DNA of 64,000 nt from Streptomyces sp. SAJ15 (GTDB lineage Bacteria > Actinomycetota > Actinomycetes > Streptomycetales > Streptomycetaceae): contig NZ_NISY01000003.1 of assembly GCF_007595705.1 (NCBI RefSeq), positions 186,001-250,000 on the forward strand, in the 5' to 3' direction. The first letter of the stretch is position 1. Each line of letters starts with the position of its first letter. The notes below the pieces were generated by a model. The model was not told the origin of the DNA. It was given only the letters and a program-made list of their open reading frames with translations, and made no database searches. A program made the position numbers and the translations under genes. Below, in pieces: positions 30,051 to 38,555 of this stretch.

Positions 30051-30686
30051 TCAGCCGGCCGCGCCGTACATCCGGTCGCCGGCGTCGCCGAGGCCGGGCA
30101 CGATGTAGCCGCTCTCGTTGAGCCGCTCGTCGACGGCGGCGGTCACCACGGTGACCGGGGCGCCCTCCAGCTCGCGCTCCATGACCTCGACGCCCTCCGG
30201 GGCGGCCAGCAGGCACAGGGCGGTGACGTCGTCGGCGCCCCGGGAGATCAGCTCGTTGATGGCCGCGACCAGGGTGCCGCCGGTGGCGAGCATCGGGTCG
30301 AGCACATAGACCTGGCGACCCGAGAGGTCGTCCGGCATCCGGGTGGCGTAGGTGGACGCCTGCAGCGTCTCCTCGTCACGGATCATGCCGAGGAAGCCGA
30401 CCTCGGCGGTGGGCAGCAGCCGGACCATGCCGTCGAGCATGCCGAGGCCGGCCCGCAGGATCGGCACCACCAGCGGACGGGGCCGGGCCAGCCGGACGCC
30501 GGTGGTCGCCGTCACCGGAGTGTCGATGTCGACCTGCTCGGTGCGCACATCCCGCGTCGCCTCGTAGGCGAGCAGGGTGACCAGCTCGTCGGCGAGCCGC
30601 CGGAAGGTGGGGGAGTCGGTGCGCTTGTCGCGCAGCGTGGTGAGTTTGTGCGCCACCAGCGGGTGGTCGACGACGTGGATCCGCAT
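30051..30686 (-). CDS. upp: Uracil phosphoribosyltransferase
   Basis: 211 residues, full length. Salvages uracil to UMP with PRPP. Conserved [20 protein letters not shown] beginning, [14 protein letters not shown], the PRPP loop [10 protein letters not shown] (about 130-139) and the uracil-binding [15 protein letters not shown] at the C-terminus. Divergent from the 60-residue gene at 30846, as in other Streptomyces. Confidence 0.97.
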   Translation of the reverse strand: MRIHVVDHPLVAHKLTTLRDKRTDSPTFRRLADELVTLLAYEATRDVRTEQVDIDTPVTATTGVRLARPRPLVVPILRAGLGMLDGMVRLLPTAEVGFLGMIRDEETLQASTYATRMPDDLSGRQVYVLDPMLATGGTLVAAINELISRGADDVTALCLLAAPEGVEVMERELEGAPVTVVTAAVDERLNESGYIVPGLGDAGDRMYGAAG

Positions 30687-30845
30687 GACATCGACATTAA
30701 CCGAGCTTTCGGGCACCGGCGTCCGCCCGGCACCTGCCGAAACTTTGCCGCGCGGTGGCATCAAACCACCACTTCGGGGGAAAGTGGGCACGTACGCCCG
30801 GACTGTCCCACCGGGCGGAGACCTCGGCCCGAGGTGGTGGTGCCC

Positions 30846-31028
30846 ATGGCTGATCGAGACGACTTCGGCGGCATGACGGCGGAGAACGACGCGGACCGGC
30901 GACGACGACGCGCCCAGTTCCTCCGCGACTTGAACGAGGCCAGGGAGCTGCGGGACCGGGTTCAGCCGCGCCGGGCCCGGGCCGCGCGGGCCCGGCAGGC
31001 CATGCGCATGCGGACGTTTCGGTGGTAG
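30846..31028 (+). CDS. Conserved small basic protein
   Basis: 60 residues, Arg-rich ([33 protein letters not shown] written here as a theme: alternating Arg/Ala helix). Start ATG 30846 (MADRDDFGG). Located between upp and the tadA genes, a position conserved in Streptomyces. Highly charged helix, possibly nucleic-acid-associated; no known function. Confidence 0.68.
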   Translation: MADRDDFGGMTAENDADRRRRRAQFLRDLNEARELRDRVQPRRARAARARQAMRMRTFRW

Positions 31029-31168
31029 TGAGCCACATCTCCCAGGACCGCGGCACGACGCAGCGCGGAAGACCTCTCGCGACGCCGTTGTTTCTGCCAC
31101 GATTCCGAATGGGCGGGGCGTGGTCCCTCGCCCGCTCCGGCACGCCTATGACCAGTGGGAGAGTCACG

Positions 31169-31696
31169 GTGTACTTCGCCGCACTGCTCGCGCGCACCGA
31201 AGACGGGTGGCAAGCGAGCGACACAGAGCTCGACAATGTGGAGACCCTGGCCGACCTGGCCGACCTGGCCCGCGAGGCCGCGGTCGACGACGACACGGTG
31301 CTGGCCCTCATCGAGCAGGAAGACGCGTGGTTCGGCGTCGTCCGCGTGGACGGCGAGGACGACCCGCGCGTCTTCGTCTCGGACGGGATCGCGGCCGGCC
31401 GCAGCTCGTACGGCGCCATGCTCGTCGACGAGCTCATCGGGAGGGACGACAGCGACACCGAAGACCTGGACAGCCTGAACCTCGACGGCACCGAGGACGG
31501 CGAGCCCGAGCCCGCGGAGGACGAGGACGCGGCGCCCGGATCGGAGCCGCTGGTCCCGCGCGGGCCGGTCGGCGACCCCGGCATCCTCAGCGACCTCGGC
31601 GTGACGCACAGAGAGCTGCTCGCGCTCGACGGGGACGCCCTCAGCACCCTCGCGGACGCGCTGGGCTGCACCGACGTCCTGGAGGCGGTGCGCTGA
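31169..31696 (+). CDS. tRNA adenosine deaminase-associated protein
   Basis: 175 residues, acidic. Named for its invariant position directly before tadA in actinobacteria. Begins YFAALLARTEDGW after the GTG at 31169, which has GGGAGAG seven bases upstream; the ATG at 31148 would add 7 residues. Residues 105-130 are a run of Glu/Asp/Pro, and the C-terminus (GDPGILSDLGVTHRELLAL) forms a compact helical end. Possibly a regulator or partner of TadA; not demonstrated. Confidence 0.88.
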   Translation: MYFAALLARTEDGWQASDTELDNVETLADLADLAREAAVDDDTVLALIEQEDAWFGVVRVDGEDDPRVFVSDGIAAGRSSYGAMLVDELIGRDDSDTEDLDSLNLDGTEDGEPEPAEDEDAAPGSEPLVPRGPVGDPGILSDLGVTHRELLALDGDALSTLADALGCTDVLEAVR

Positions 31697-31765
31697 GCCC
31701 CGATTCCCCCGCCCGATCCCACCCGCCCGCGTAGCCGGCCACCGCCCGTCACCCACACTGGTGCC

Positions 31766-32266
31766 ATGACCGCCGATCCCCCGCCCGCCGTCGCTCCCGA
31801 CCCCGTACGCGACCCCTGGCGCGCCGCCATGCGGCTCGCCCTCGACGAGGCCGTACGAGCCCCGGAGACGGGCGATGTGCCGGTCGGCGCCGTCGTGCTG
31901 GGCCCCGACGGCGCGGTGCTCGGCCGCGGCCACAACGAACGCGAGGCGACGGGCGACCCCACCGCCCACGCCGAAGTCCTCGCCCTGCGGGAGGCGTCGC
32001 GGCGCATCGGCGAGTGGCGGCTGACCGGCTGCACGCTGGTGGTGACCCTGGAGCCGTGCACCATGTGCGCGGGCGCCATCGTGCTGTCCCGCGTCGACCG
32101 GGTCGTCTACGGCGCCGTCGACCCCAAGGCGGGCGCGGTCGGCTCGCTCTGGGACGTCGTCCGCGACCGCCGGCTCAACCACCGCCCCGAGGTCATCCAC
32201 GACGTCCTCGCCGAGGACTGCGCCGCCCTCCTCACCCGCTTCTTCCGCGACCGCCCCCAGCCCTGA
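31766..32266 (+). CDS. tadA: tRNA(Arg) adenosine-34 deaminase
   Basis: 166 residues. Converts A34 to inosine in tRNA-Arg(ACG). The cytidine-deaminase fold zinc site is complete: HAE (His68, Glu70 as proton shuttle) and PCTMC (Cys98, Cys101). Also KAGAVGSLWDVVRDRRLNHRPEV, the family-specific loop. The first 15 residues are a Pro-rich extension. Follows the associated protein gene in the same direction. Confidence 0.95.
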   Translation: MTADPPPAVAPDPVRDPWRAAMRLALDEAVRAPETGDVPVGAVVLGPDGAVLGRGHNEREATGDPTAHAEVLALREASRRIGEWRLTGCTLVVTLEPCTMCAGAIVLSRVDRVVYGAVDPKAGAVGSLWDVVRDRRLNHRPEVIHDVLAEDCAALLTRFFRDRPQP

Positions 32267-32327
32267 GACCACCCTCTTCCGACAACCGATTTCGGAGCAC
32301 GGCCCACCGTCCGCTAAGCTCTCTCTC

Positions 32328-32414
32328 GGTAGCGTGTCCGAGCGGCCTAAGGAGCACGCCTCGAAAGCGTGTGAGGGGGCAACTCCTCCGTGGGTTCAAA
32401 TCCCACCGCTACCG
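32328..32414 (+). tRNA. tRNA-Ser (anticodon CGA), CCA not encoded
   Basis: Acceptor GGTAGCG pairs with CGCTACC, anticodon loop CTCGAAA, long class II variable arm, T-arm GGGTTCAAATCCC, G discriminator at 32414 followed by CTC. A terminator-like hairpin repeat starts 7 bp later. Confidence 0.96.
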
Positions 32415-32421
32415 CTCTCAG

Positions 32422-32460
32422 ACGGAGGGCCCCACCCGTGCGGGTAGGGCCCTCCGTCGT
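32422..32460 (+). terminator. Hairpin terminator, left copy of a 39-bp repeat
   Basis: Long hairpin (arms ACGGAGGGCCCCACCCG and CGGGTAGGGCCCTCCGT) directly after tRNA-Ser(CGA). Copy one of a 39-bp sequence that recurs at 36050-36088 with a single mismatch. Confidence 0.85.
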
Positions 32461-32517
32461 TGTCGTCTCAGCTCTGGTCTCAGTTCTGGTATCAGGAGGC
32501 CCGGCTCAGGCCCCCGT

Positions 32518-33243
32518 TCACTCCGCGGTCGTGTCGGGTTTCACGTAGAGGATGTCGCGGGCCTGCTCCGCGGCGCGGACGGTGCTCTCGGAGACGAAGT
32601 CGAGGAAGCGGGCGATGTTCTCCAGGCGGGTGGCGGCCGGGGTGTCGGGGCCGACGACGCCGACGCCCTGTCGTGTGATCTCGACGATCTGGGCGATGGC
32701 GCGGGCGCTGGCGATCATCGACTGGTACCAGACGTCGTCGTCGACGACGTAGCGCTCGCGGCGGCCTTCGTCGCGTTCCCGGCGGACGAGGTCCTGGCTC
32801 TCCAGGAACGCGATGGCCTTGGAGACGGACGCCGGGCTGACCCGGAGGCGCTGGACGAGTTCGGACGCGGTGAGGCTGCCGTCGTCGGAGAGGGTGAGGC
32901 AGACCATCACCCGAGACGTCATCTTGGGCATGCCCGACTGCATGAAGACGGTGGTGAGCGTCTCCTCGTAGGCGCGCATCGCCTCGGTGTCGCGCCCCTG
33001 GGCCCGCGGGGGCGCCTCCGACCCCCGGGGCGCGGCCTGCCTGCGCCGGTGGGCGCGGCGTTCGGTGGCGCGGTGGGCGAGGTCGGCGCGGTAGCCGAGG
33101 GGGCCGCCGTTGCGCATCACCTCACGCGTGACCGTCGAGGTCGGACGGTCGAGGCGCCTGGCGATCTCCGCGTAGGCGAGGCCGTCGGCCAGCCCCAGCG
33201 CGATCTGCTGGCGTTCCTGCTGGGTGAGCCTGCCTCCCGGCAT
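32518..33243 (-). CDS. GbsR/MarR-type regulator with an added IS30-like HTH
   Basis: 241 residues from ATG 33243. Two DNA-binding segments: residues about 5-48 (LTQQERQQIALGLADGLAYAEIARRLDRPTSTVTREVMR) resemble the HTH of IS30-type transposases, and residues about 95-165 (TSRVMVCLTLSDDGSLTASELVQRLRVSPASVSKAIAFLE) are a winged helix of the GbsR/MarR kind, followed by a helical dimerisation tail. Divergent from the DUF4097-ABC operon, whose control region carries repeated TTGCAACG sites, so it is probably the local repressor. Confidence 0.83.
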   Translation of the reverse strand: MPGGRLTQQERQQIALGLADGLAYAEIARRLDRPTSTVTREVMRNGGPLGYRADLAHRATERRAHRRRQAAPRGSEAPPRAQGRDTEAMRAYEETLTTVFMQSGMPKMTSRVMVCLTLSDDGSLTASELVQRLRVSPASVSKAIAFLESQDLVRRERDEGRRERYVVDDDVWYQSMIASARAIAQIVEITRQGVGVVGPDTPAATRLENIARFLDFVSESTVRAAEQARDILYVKPDTTAE

Positions 33244-33297
33244 CTGCGATCTCCTTCGTGTCTCCCGGATGCCTCCAGCATAGCGTTCACCATCAGT

Positions 33298-33446
33298 CCA
33301 TTGCAACGACTAGAGGCTCTGACGTTGCGTTGAATCTTTGCCCATTGCAACGAAATTAGGGACTTCACCTGCGGTTATACGGATCCTATGCAACAAGGTT
33401 GTTGTGAGATCCGGAAAGGCAACGTAGCGTTTCCGTCATCGGAAAC
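33298..33446. promoter_or_regulatory. Operator-rich divergent control region
   Basis: Two direct copies of CCATTGCAACGA (33298-33309, 33342-33353), an inverse relative GACGTTGCGTTG (33321-33332), a perfect dyad CAACAA-GG-TTGTTG (33391-33404), and a perfect 7-4-7 hairpin GTTTCCG-TCAT-CGGAAAC (33429-33446) just before the ribosome binding site of the DUF4097 gene. The CAAC/GTTG theme is shared by the first four and is the likely recognition sequence of the GbsR/MarR protein. Confidence 0.65.
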
Positions 33447-33467
33447 AACGAGTCGCAGGAGGACATC

Positions 33468-34136
33468 ATGCAGAAGTTCGACACCACCGCCCCGATCGCC
33501 ACCGTCCTCGACATCCCCGCGGGACGCATCCGGTTCATCGCCGCCGACCGGGCCGACACCACGGTCGAGATCCTGCCCGCGGACGCCTCGAAGAGCCGCG
33601 ACGTGAAGGCGGCGGAGCAGATCCAGGTCGCGTACGGCGACGGCGTCCTGCGGATCGAGGCCCCGGAGGCGAAGAGCCGGATCCTCGGCAGCTGCGGATC
33701 CGTCGAGGTGACCGTGCAGCTGCCCGCCGGCTCCCGCGTCGAGGCGAAGGCGGCCGCCGCCGAGTTCCGCGGTGTCGGACGGCTCGGCGACGTCGTCTTC
33801 GAGGGCGGCCACCGCTCGGTCAAGCTCGACGAGGCCGCGAGCGCCCGCCTCACCGCCCTCGACGGCGGCGTCTCGGTCGGCCGCCTGGGCGGCCCCGCGG
33901 AGATCAGCACCCAGCGGGGTGACATCCAGATCACCGAGGCCGTGCGCGGCACGGTGACGCTGCGCACCGAGCAGGGCGACATCTCGGTCGGCGCCGCCCG
34001 CGGAGTCTCCGCCTCCCTGGACGCGGGCACCGGCTACGGCCGGATCCACAACGCGCTCAAGAACACCGACGGCACCCCCGGCCTGAGCGTCCACGCGACC
34101 ACCTCGTACGGCGACATCACCGCCCGCAGCCTGTAA
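33468..34136 (+). CDS. DUF4097 family beta-repeat protein
   Basis: 222 residues with no signal peptide or membrane segment. Short repeating beta strands (GGVSVGRLGGPAEISTQRGDIQITEAVRGTVTLRTEQGDISVG as pattern) indicate a beta-solenoid of the DUF4097 type. Family members often accompany ABC exporters and stress operons. GCAGGAGG gives a strong ribosome binding site before ATG 33468. First gene of the three-gene operon with the ABC pair, 32 bp ahead of it. Confidence 0.88.
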   Translation: MQKFDTTAPIATVLDIPAGRIRFIAADRADTTVEILPADASKSRDVKAAEQIQVAYGDGVLRIEAPEAKSRILGSCGSVEVTVQLPAGSRVEAKAAAAEFRGVGRLGDVVFEGGHRSVKLDEAASARLTALDGGVSVGRLGGPAEISTQRGDIQITEAVRGTVTLRTEQGDISVGAARGVSASLDAGTGYGRIHNALKNTDGTPGLSVHATTSYGDITARSL

Positions 34137-34168
34137 CCGCCCGCAGCCCGCAAGAAGGAGCACCCCTC

Positions 34169-35131
34169 GTGACCGACCTGGCCATCGCGGCGAACGGACT
34201 GCGCAAGTCCTACGGCGACAAGACCGTCCTCGACGGCGTCGACCTGGCCGTCCCGGAAGGAACGATCTTCTCCCTGCTCGGGCCGAACGGCGCCGGCAAG
34301 ACCACCACCGTGAAGATCCTCTCCACCCTTGTCTCCCCGGACCCCGCCAGCGGTCAGATCCGCGTCGGCGGCCACGACCTCGCCGCCGACCCGCAGGCCG
34401 TACGGGCCGCGATCGGCGTCACCGGGCAGTTCTCCGCCGTCGACGGGCTGATCACCGGCGAGGAGAACATGCTCCTCATGGCGGACCTGCACCATCTCTC
34501 CAGGCGCGAGCGACGGCAGGTCACCGCCGAGCTGCTGGAGCGCTTCGACCTCACCGAGGCCGCGTCGAGGCCCGCGTCCACCTACTCCGGCGGCATGAAG
34601 CGCCGCCTCGACATCGCCATGACCCTGGTGGGCAACCCGCGGATCATCTTCCTCGACGAGCCGACCACCGGCCTCGACCCACGCAGCCGCCACAACATGT
34701 GGCAGATCATCCGCGAGCTGGTCTCCGACGGCGTCACCGTCTTCCTCACCACCCAGTACCTGGAGGAGGCCGACGAACTCGCCGACCGCATCGCGGTGCT
34801 GAACGACGGCAAGATCGCCGCCGAGGGCACCGCCGAGCAGCTGAAGCGACTCGTCCCCGGCGGGCACGTACGCCTCCGCTTCGCCGACCCGACCGCGTAC
34901 CGGTCCGCCGCCGCCACCCTGCGCGAGGCGTCCCGGGACGACGAAGCCCTCGCGCTGCACCTCCCCAGCGACGGCAGCCAGCGCGAACTGCGCTCCATCC
35001 TCGACTGGCTGGACTCGGCCGGCATCGAGGCGGACGAGCTGACCGTCCACACCCCCGACCTCGACGACGTGTTCTTCGCCCTGACCGGCGGCACCAAGGT
35101 GCCCAACCAGCCCAAGGAGACCGCCCGATGA
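34169..35131 (+). CDS. ABC exporter ATPase, DrrA-like
   Basis: 320 residues. Walker A LGPNGAGKTTT (about 37-47), Q-loop in GVTGQFSAVDGLITGEEN, signature YSGGMKRRLDIA, Walker B IIFLDEPTTGLD, and switch His in LTTQYLEEADELADR. The C-terminal 90 residues match the DrrA-type domain. Together with the next gene it should form a DrrAB-like exporter for drugs or lipids; substrate unknown. GTG start at 34169 follows AAGAAGGAG. Confidence 0.95.
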   Translation: MTDLAIAANGLRKSYGDKTVLDGVDLAVPEGTIFSLLGPNGAGKTTTVKILSTLVSPDPASGQIRVGGHDLAADPQAVRAAIGVTGQFSAVDGLITGEENMLLMADLHHLSRRERRQVTAELLERFDLTEAASRPASTYSGGMKRRLDIAMTLVGNPRIIFLDEPTTGLDPRSRHNMWQIIRELVSDGVTVFLTTQYLEEADELADRIAVLNDGKIAAEGTAEQLKRLVPGGHVRLRFADPTAYRSAAATLREASRDDEALALHLPSDGSQRELRSILDWLDSAGIEADELTVHTPDLDDVFFALTGGTKVPNQPKETAR

Positions 35132-35946
35132 GCGCCCCGCTGGCTCCCGCCCGCCCGACCCGGATCTCCCTGGCCGTACGCGACTGCTCCACGATGCTGC
35201 GCCGCAACCTCCTGCACGCCCGGCGCTACCCGTCGCTCACCCTGAACCTGCTGCTCACGCCGATCATGCTGTTGCTGCTCTTCGTCTACATCTTCGGCGA
35301 CACCATGAGCGCGGGCCTCGACGGCGGCGGCCCGGACCGCGCCAGGTACATCGCCTATGTCGTCCCGGGCCTCCTGCTGATGACCATCGGCAGCACGGTG
35401 GTGGGCACCGCGGTCTCCGTCTCCAACGACATGACCGAGGGCATCATCGCCCGCTTCCGCGCGATGGCGATCCACCGCGGCTCGGTGATCATCGGGCATG
35501 TCATCGGCAGCGTGCTGCAGTCGATCGCCAGCGTGGTCCTCGTCGGCGCCGTCGCGGTGGCCATCGGCTTCCGCTCCACCGATGCCACCGTCCTGGAGTG
35601 GCTCGCGGCGTTCGGACTGCTCGTGCTCTTCGCCATGGCGCTCACCTGGATCGCGGTCGGCATGGGCCTGATCAGCCCGAACGCCGAGGCCGCCAGCAAC
35701 AACGCCATGCCCCTGATCCTGCTGCCGCTCCTCTCCAGCGCCTTCGTCCCGCTCGACGCGATGCCGGGCTGGTTCCAGCCGATCGCCGAGTACCAGCCGT
35801 TCACCCCGGCCATCGAGACCCTGCGCGGCCTGCTGCTCGGCACCGAGATCGGCCACAACGGATGGCTCGCCGTCGCCTGGTGTCTGGGCCTCGCGGTGCT
35901 CGGCTACCTCTGGTCGACCGCGAAGTTCAACGAGGACCCGAAGTAA
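35128..35946 (+). CDS. ABC exporter permease, DrrB-like (ABC-2)
   Basis: 272 residues, six predicted membrane helices, with the ABC-2 signature near PLILLPLLSSAFVPLDAMPGWFQPIAEYQPFTPAIETLRGLLLG. The ATG overlaps the ATPase stop by 4 bp. Membrane half of the exporter encoded by this operon. Confidence 0.95.
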   Translation: MSAPLAPARPTRISLAVRDCSTMLRRNLLHARRYPSLTLNLLLTPIMLLLLFVYIFGDTMSAGLDGGGPDRARYIAYVVPGLLLMTIGSTVVGTAVSVSNDMTEGIIARFRAMAIHRGSVIIGHVIGSVLQSIASVVLVGAVAVAIGFRSTDATVLEWLAAFGLLVLFAMALTWIAVGMGLISPNAEAASNNAMPLILLPLLSSAFVPLDAMPGWFQPIAEYQPFTPAIETLRGLLLGTEIGHNGWLAVAWCLGLAVLGYLWSTAKFNEDPK

Positions 35947-36049
35947 CCGCCATGACCCCGCGGGCCGCCTCCCGCGACTCGTCCCATCCGAGGGCGGCGC
36001 ACACCGACACCCCGTCGGCGTACGCCGCCCTGTTCGTTCGCGAGGAGAC

Positions 36050-36088
36050 ACGGAGGGCCCCACCCGTGCGGGTGGGGCCCTCCGTCGT
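36050..36088. terminator. Hairpin terminator, right copy of the 39-bp repeat
   Basis: Matches 32422-32460 at 38 of 39 positions in the same orientation. Sits between the convergent permease and TetR genes, where it can act bidirectionally. Confidence 0.85.
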
Positions 36089-36114
36089 CGTGTCGTCCGT
36101 CGTGTCTTTCTCCG

Positions 36115-36798
36115 TCAGACCCGATCGTGGGAGGCCAGTTGGGCTTCGAGGCCGTCGAGGAGGGCGTGGAGGCCGTACTCGAAGGTCTGCTCGGGCGAGG
36201 CGTTGTAGTCGGCGGCGGGGGTTTCGAGGCGGGCGCGCAGGCGGGGGAAGCGCATGGCGATCTCGCCGGCCTTGGCCATGGTCTCCCGCAGCTCCTCCTC
36301 CGCGTCGCCGCCGTCGCGGCCCAGCTTTCTGGTGAGCGAGGCGTTGGCGGAGGTGCCGAGGACGCTGCCGAGGACGAAGGTGAAGACGGTCGCGGCGGCG
36401 CGGTCGGCGGCGGGGCCGGCGAAGCCGGCGGCCTCGTAGATGGCGAGGCTGTGGTCGTCGTGCCGGGCCTTGCCCGGGCCGTACAGCAGATGGGTCCCGA
36501 CGGCCTGCACCAGCCAGGGATGCCGGCCGAACATCGCGTGCAGGCTGGTGGCCATCCGGGTGGCGGCCGTGCGCCAGTCGACCACGGCGAGATCGGGTAG
36601 CTCGATCTCGTCCCACACGTGGTCGCCGGCGAGCAGGATGAGGTTGTCCTTGTTCTTGACGTGCCAGTAGACGGCGGTGGCGGCGCTCCCCAGCCGTTTG
36701 CCGAGGCTGCGCATGTTCAGACCTTCCAGGCCCTCTTCGTCGAGCAGCTCGATGGCGGTGTGGACGATCTGTTCCTTGGTCAGCGTGTCGCGCGGCAT
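36115..36798 (-). CDS. TetR-family repressor with TetR_C-type ligand domain
   Basis: 227 residues. HTH KEQIVHTAIELLDEEGLEGLNMRSLGKRLGSAATAVYWHVKNKDNL at residues 8-53, followed by a helical ligand-binding domain (WRTAATRMATSLHAMFGRHPWLVQAVGTH). Divergent from the membrane protein at 36941; the spacer has three copies of a near-palindromic 17-mer, the probable operators, implying auto-regulation and control of the membrane protein. Confidence 0.93.
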   Translation of the reverse strand: MPRDTLTKEQIVHTAIELLDEEGLEGLNMRSLGKRLGSAATAVYWHVKNKDNLILLAGDHVWDEIELPDLAVVDWRTAATRMATSLHAMFGRHPWLVQAVGTHLLYGPGKARHDDHSLAIYEAAGFAGPAADRAAATVFTFVLGSVLGTSANASLTRKLGRDGGDAEEELRETMAKAGEIAMRFPRLRARLETPAADYNASPEQTFEYGLHALLDGLEAQLASHDRV

Positions 36799-36826
36799 GC
36801 GCTCACGATAGGCGAGCCGAACCCGT

Positions 36827-36900
36827 CTTGTACAAAGTTCAGGAGAGCGCTTGCACTTAGTTCAATCGATGCTCTACCTTCGTCTTGTACTTAGTTCAAG
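36827..36900. promoter_or_regulatory. Three TetR-type operators
   Basis: 17-bp elements at 36827-36843, 36850-36866 and 36884-36900. The third reads CTTGTACTTAGTTCAAG, a near-palindrome of form CTTGnACTnAGTnCAAG; the first two differ at two to four positions. Centres are 23 and 34 bp apart, in the divergent promoter of the TetR gene and its neighbour. Confidence 0.8.
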
Positions 36901-36940
36901 TCGAGCGGCGCCGGAGAGCGCCCGACGAGGGAGACCGTCC

Positions 36941-37459
36941 ATGAACACGCTCATCGCCGTCCTGCAGCTGCTCGTCGCCGCCGCCTTCCTGAGCATTCCG
37001 CTGGTGCGCTCCCGCTACGGAGCCGTCGCGACCGCGGGCGCCGAGGCGGAGCTGCGGCGCCAAGGCGTGCGGCCCACGGTGCTGGCCGAGAACGGCATGC
37101 GGTTCGACGCCGGCGGCCACGAGACCTGGGCCCCGGTCTCGATCGCCGCGGTGATGGCGGGCGTGGCCGCCCTCAACCTCGCCGACCACTCCTGGTCCCA
37201 CCCGCTGACCTGGGTCTTCCAGTCGATCGTGCTGGCCATCAACGTCGTCATCCTCTACAGCAACCTGACCGCCGCCCGGTCCGTGCAGGCCGCCTTCGCC
37301 CGTAAGGGCGACCCGATGCTGGCGCGCATCGACGTGCCCGCCCTGCTCAAGGCGGCCGAGGCCGGCTTCCCCTCCTGGGTCTGGATCCTGCAGAACGCCC
37401 GCCACGTGGTGGTCTTCGGCGCCTCCGCCGTCGCCTTCGTGACCCTTCTCGCCGCCTGA
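36941..37459 (+). CDS. Small integral membrane protein, probably TetR-controlled
   Basis: 172 residues with four hydrophobic segments (about residues 3-20, 68-80, 95-110 and 148-170). No motif I recognise. ATG at 36941 is preceded by GAGGGAGA. It lies directly beyond the three operators, so it is probably de-repressed by the TetR ligand and could be a transporter accessory or detoxification protein. Function unknown. Confidence 0.8.
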   Translation: MNTLIAVLQLLVAAAFLSIPLVRSRYGAVATAGAEAELRRQGVRPTVLAENGMRFDAGGHETWAPVSIAAVMAGVAALNLADHSWSHPLTWVFQSIVLAINVVILYSNLTAARSVQAAFARKGDPMLARIDVPALLKAAEAGFPSWVWILQNARHVVVFGASAVAFVTLLAA

Positions 37460-37585
37460 CGGCGACGGTGACCCACGTCACACCGTCAGCCGTCACACTC
37501 CCGCCCCGAGCTCCGTCAGTGATGTGTAGGCGCCGGCGAGAACGGCCGGAAACGACCGCCACCACCGACGACGAAGGAGACGATC

Positions 37586-38047
37586 ATGCAGGCACGGATG
37601 AAGAACCCGGCGTTCGTTCTGGCCGACGCCATGAAGGGCGTGGGCAGCCTCATCAAGGCGATCAACCAGGGCGGTCTCCCCCAGGAACTGCAGGAGATCG
37701 TCGGCCTGCGGGCCAGCCAGATCAACGGCTGCAGCGCGTGCGTCCACTCCCACACCCAGAACCTGGTCAAGGCCGGCGCCGACTCGGAGCGGATCGCGAC
37801 CGTCGCCGCCTGGCGCGAGGCCCCGTTCTTCACCGACGCCGAGCGCGCCGCCCTCAACCTGACCGAGGCCGTCACCCGGATCGCCGACCGCTCCGACGAA
37901 GCGGTCTCCGACGCCCTGTGGGACGAGGTCGCCGACCACTTCGACGAGCAGGAGCTGTCCGCGCTCATCCTGGTCATCGGCGTGACCAACATGTTCAACC
38001 GCATCAACGCCACCATCAAGGAGCCCGCAGGCACCGTCTGGGGCTGA
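37586..38047 (+). CDS. Carboxymuconolactone decarboxylase/AhpD-like protein
   Basis: 153 residues. The AhpD core is present: LVGLRASQINGCSACVHSHTQNL pattern with Cys49, Cys52 and His56 forming the CxxCxxxH redox site. Likely a small thiol peroxidase/disulfide reductase of the cytoplasm. ATG 37586 preceded by GAAGGAGA. May belong to the TetR regulon, being 126 bp after the membrane protein. Confidence 0.92.
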   Translation: MQARMKNPAFVLADAMKGVGSLIKAINQGGLPQELQEIVGLRASQINGCSACVHSHTQNLVKAGADSERIATVAAWREAPFFTDAERAALNLTEAVTRIADRSDEAVSDALWDEVADHFDEQELSALILVIGVTNMFNRINATIKEPAGTVWG

Positions 38048-38125
38048 CGGCACCGACGGCACGGGGGCACCGGAGGCACCGGAGGCACCGGGGGGCGCCC
38101 CCGCCGCCGACACGCCGCGACGCGA

Positions 38126-38153
38126 AAGGCCCGGCTCTCGCGAGCCGGGCCTT
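38126..38153 (+). terminator. Hairpin terminator after the AhpD-like gene
   Basis: Perfect 12-bp arms AAGGCCCGGCTC/GAGCCGGGCCTT with a four-base loop. Confidence 0.88.
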
Positions 38154-38346
38154 CGCGCGCCACCTCCCCGACTCGACCGCCCGGAGCCCGGCGTCTCGCC
38201 CCCGCCCGTCAAGGCGACTGCGCCCCGCAGCGGTTGGGCGGACGCGGCCACGCCGCTCAAGCGTTCCCCCGGATCGGCCATACGTGTGGATAGACTCACG
38301 CGATCGTGATCGTGATCGACGGGACTCGCTGGGGAGGCGGCACCGG

Positions 38347-38517
38347 ATGGGGTTGGCACAGGCCAAGAAGATCGTGCTCTACGGGCTCGTCATCTTCGTG
38401 CTCTACACGATCATCAAAACCCCTGAGCGGGCGGCCGAGCTGGTCCAGGTAGGGTTCGAGGGCATATCCGACGCCGCGAAGAGCATCGGCGATTTCATGA
38501 CCGCGCTGATCAGCTGA
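38347..38517 (+). CDS. Conserved 56-residue membrane peptide
   Basis: 56 residues: a basic N-terminus, one hydrophobic helix (IVLYGLVIFVLYTII) and an amphipathic tail. ATG 38347 follows GGGGAGG. Conserved ahead of the Dabb/sigF genes in Streptomyces. Too short to assign a role. Confidence 0.75.
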   Translation: MGLAQAKKIVLYGLVIFVLYTIIKTPERAAELVQVGFEGISDAAKSIGDFMTALIS

Positions 38518-38555
38518 CCGGCGACCGGTCGCGTTCCATCACGGAGGTTCAGCCA

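Noticed and set aside
32400..36090. tRNA-Ser 3' end as an integrase attachment site
   Set aside because: The repeated 39 bp starts after the tRNA; the tRNA end itself is not duplicated and there is no integrase gene.
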